64,000 nt of DNA from Clostridia bacterium UC5.1-1C12 (GTDB taxonomy: Bacteria; Bacillota_I; Bacilli_A; Erysipelotrichales; Erysipelotrichaceae). This document shows, one piece after another, positions 63,665 to 64,000 of this stretch (its first letter is position 1; the number at the start of each line of letters is the position of its first letter). Position numbers and translations under genes: made by a program. The notes beneath the pieces are model-generated. The model searched no databases. It saw nothing but the letters and a program-made list of their open reading frames with translations, and was not told where the DNA came from. Location of the stretch: contig BBZX01000008.1 of NCBI GenBank assembly GCA_001305055.1, forward strand, positions 1 through 64,000, in the 5' to 3' direction.

Positions 63665-64000
63665 ATGAAAATGCCTGATATGGATATCGATACAAATATG
63701 TTTGCGCCCTGTGGAATGAATTGTATGGTTTGTTATAAGCATTGTTATCATAAAAAGCCGTGTGCCGGCTGTCTGAATCATGAACAAAATAAGCCTGAGC
63801 ATTGCCGTAAATGTAAAATAAAAGACTGCGTCAGAGAGAGTGGAATTAGTTATTGCTATGAATGTGAGAAATATCCTTGTTTGCAGATAAAAAATTTGGA
63901 GCGGAGCTATCGTCAGCGTTATCAGACAAGTCTTTTAAGTAATAGTGAATTTGTGAAAATAAATGGTTTACCTGCATTTATGGCGTGGCAGAAACAGCTG
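63665..64000 (+). CDS. DUF3795-type Cys-rich protein, cut by the window end
   Basis: The first 112 residues are visible. They are rich in paired Cys: FAPCGMNCMVCYKHCYH, KPCAGCLNH, HCRKCKIKDC, YCYECEKYPC. This is the DUF3795 pattern, a probable metal- or Fe-S-binding protein of unknown function. AAAGGAG precedes the ATG. The C-terminus lies beyond the window. Confidence 0.82.
   Translation, partial: MKMPDMDIDTNMFAPCGMNCMVCYKHCYHKKPCAGCLNHEQNKPEHCRKCKIKDCVRESGISYCYECEKYPCLQIKNLERSYRQRYQTSLLSNSEFVKINGLPAFMAWQKQL

Overview
The window looks like chromosomal DNA of a low-GC Gram-positive gut anaerobe, most likely of the Erysipelotrichaceae/Erysipelotrichia. The reasons are the Firmicutes-type order of ribosomal genes, strong AGGAGG Shine-Dalgarno sites, zinc-type S14, no rpmD (L30) between rpsE and rplO, a YesM/YesN-type two-component system, ECF vitamin-transport genes after the ribosomal cluster, and several secreted FMN/FAD reductases of the kind gut Erysipelotrichaceae carry in large numbers. 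The family assignment is inference.

Layout. 0-3.9 kb: a decayed NTF2-like gene, a pyridoxamine-phosphate-oxidase-fold gene, and an AraC regulator divergent from a lipoprotein flavin reductase. 4.0-8.4 kb: the str operon (rpsL-rpsG-fusA-tuf). 8.4-11.8 kb: a HIRAN-domain gene plus a PemK/MazF-like gene divergent from a WYL regulator, then a small lipoprotein. 11.8-22.6 kb: a redox island with a sensor kinase, a response regulator and three more flavin reductases, a manganese riboswitch with a Na+/Ca2+-type exchanger, and a TPP riboswitch with thiT. 22.8-37.2 kb: the S10-spc-alpha ribosomal cluster. 37.2-47.7 kb: an inserted block with a membrane protein, VanY-like and CapA-like lipoproteins, an O-methyltransferase, a Cys-rich RraB-like protein, a DUF308-like membrane protein and a beta-glucoside PTS operon under antitermination. 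47.8-52.9 kb: the usual tail of the cluster (ecfA1-ecfA2-ecfT-truA, a PHP phosphatase, rplM-rpsI). 52.9-64 kb: accessory DNA with GGDEF and EAL genes around an IS110 remnant, msrA-msrB, an NhaC antiporter with a MalY-like enzyme, a flavin reductase, a small membrane protein and a DUF3795 gene cut by the window end.

The four secreted reductases share an FAD/fumarate-reductase core but differ in the number and place of their FMN domains and in their active-site residues. They probably deliver electrons to different external acceptors. Two are wired to local regulators (AraC; kinase/regulator pair).

A major caveat applies to the whole window. About 38 reading-frame breaks occur in about 27 genes. 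Nearly all are repaired by adding one base, usually in a homopolymer. They hit genes that cannot be lost (rpsG, rpsJ, rplD, rpsC, rpsQ, rplN, rplF, rpoA). The sequence is best read as an unpolished assembly, and broken genes are annotated here as full-length genes with frameshifts unless noted.
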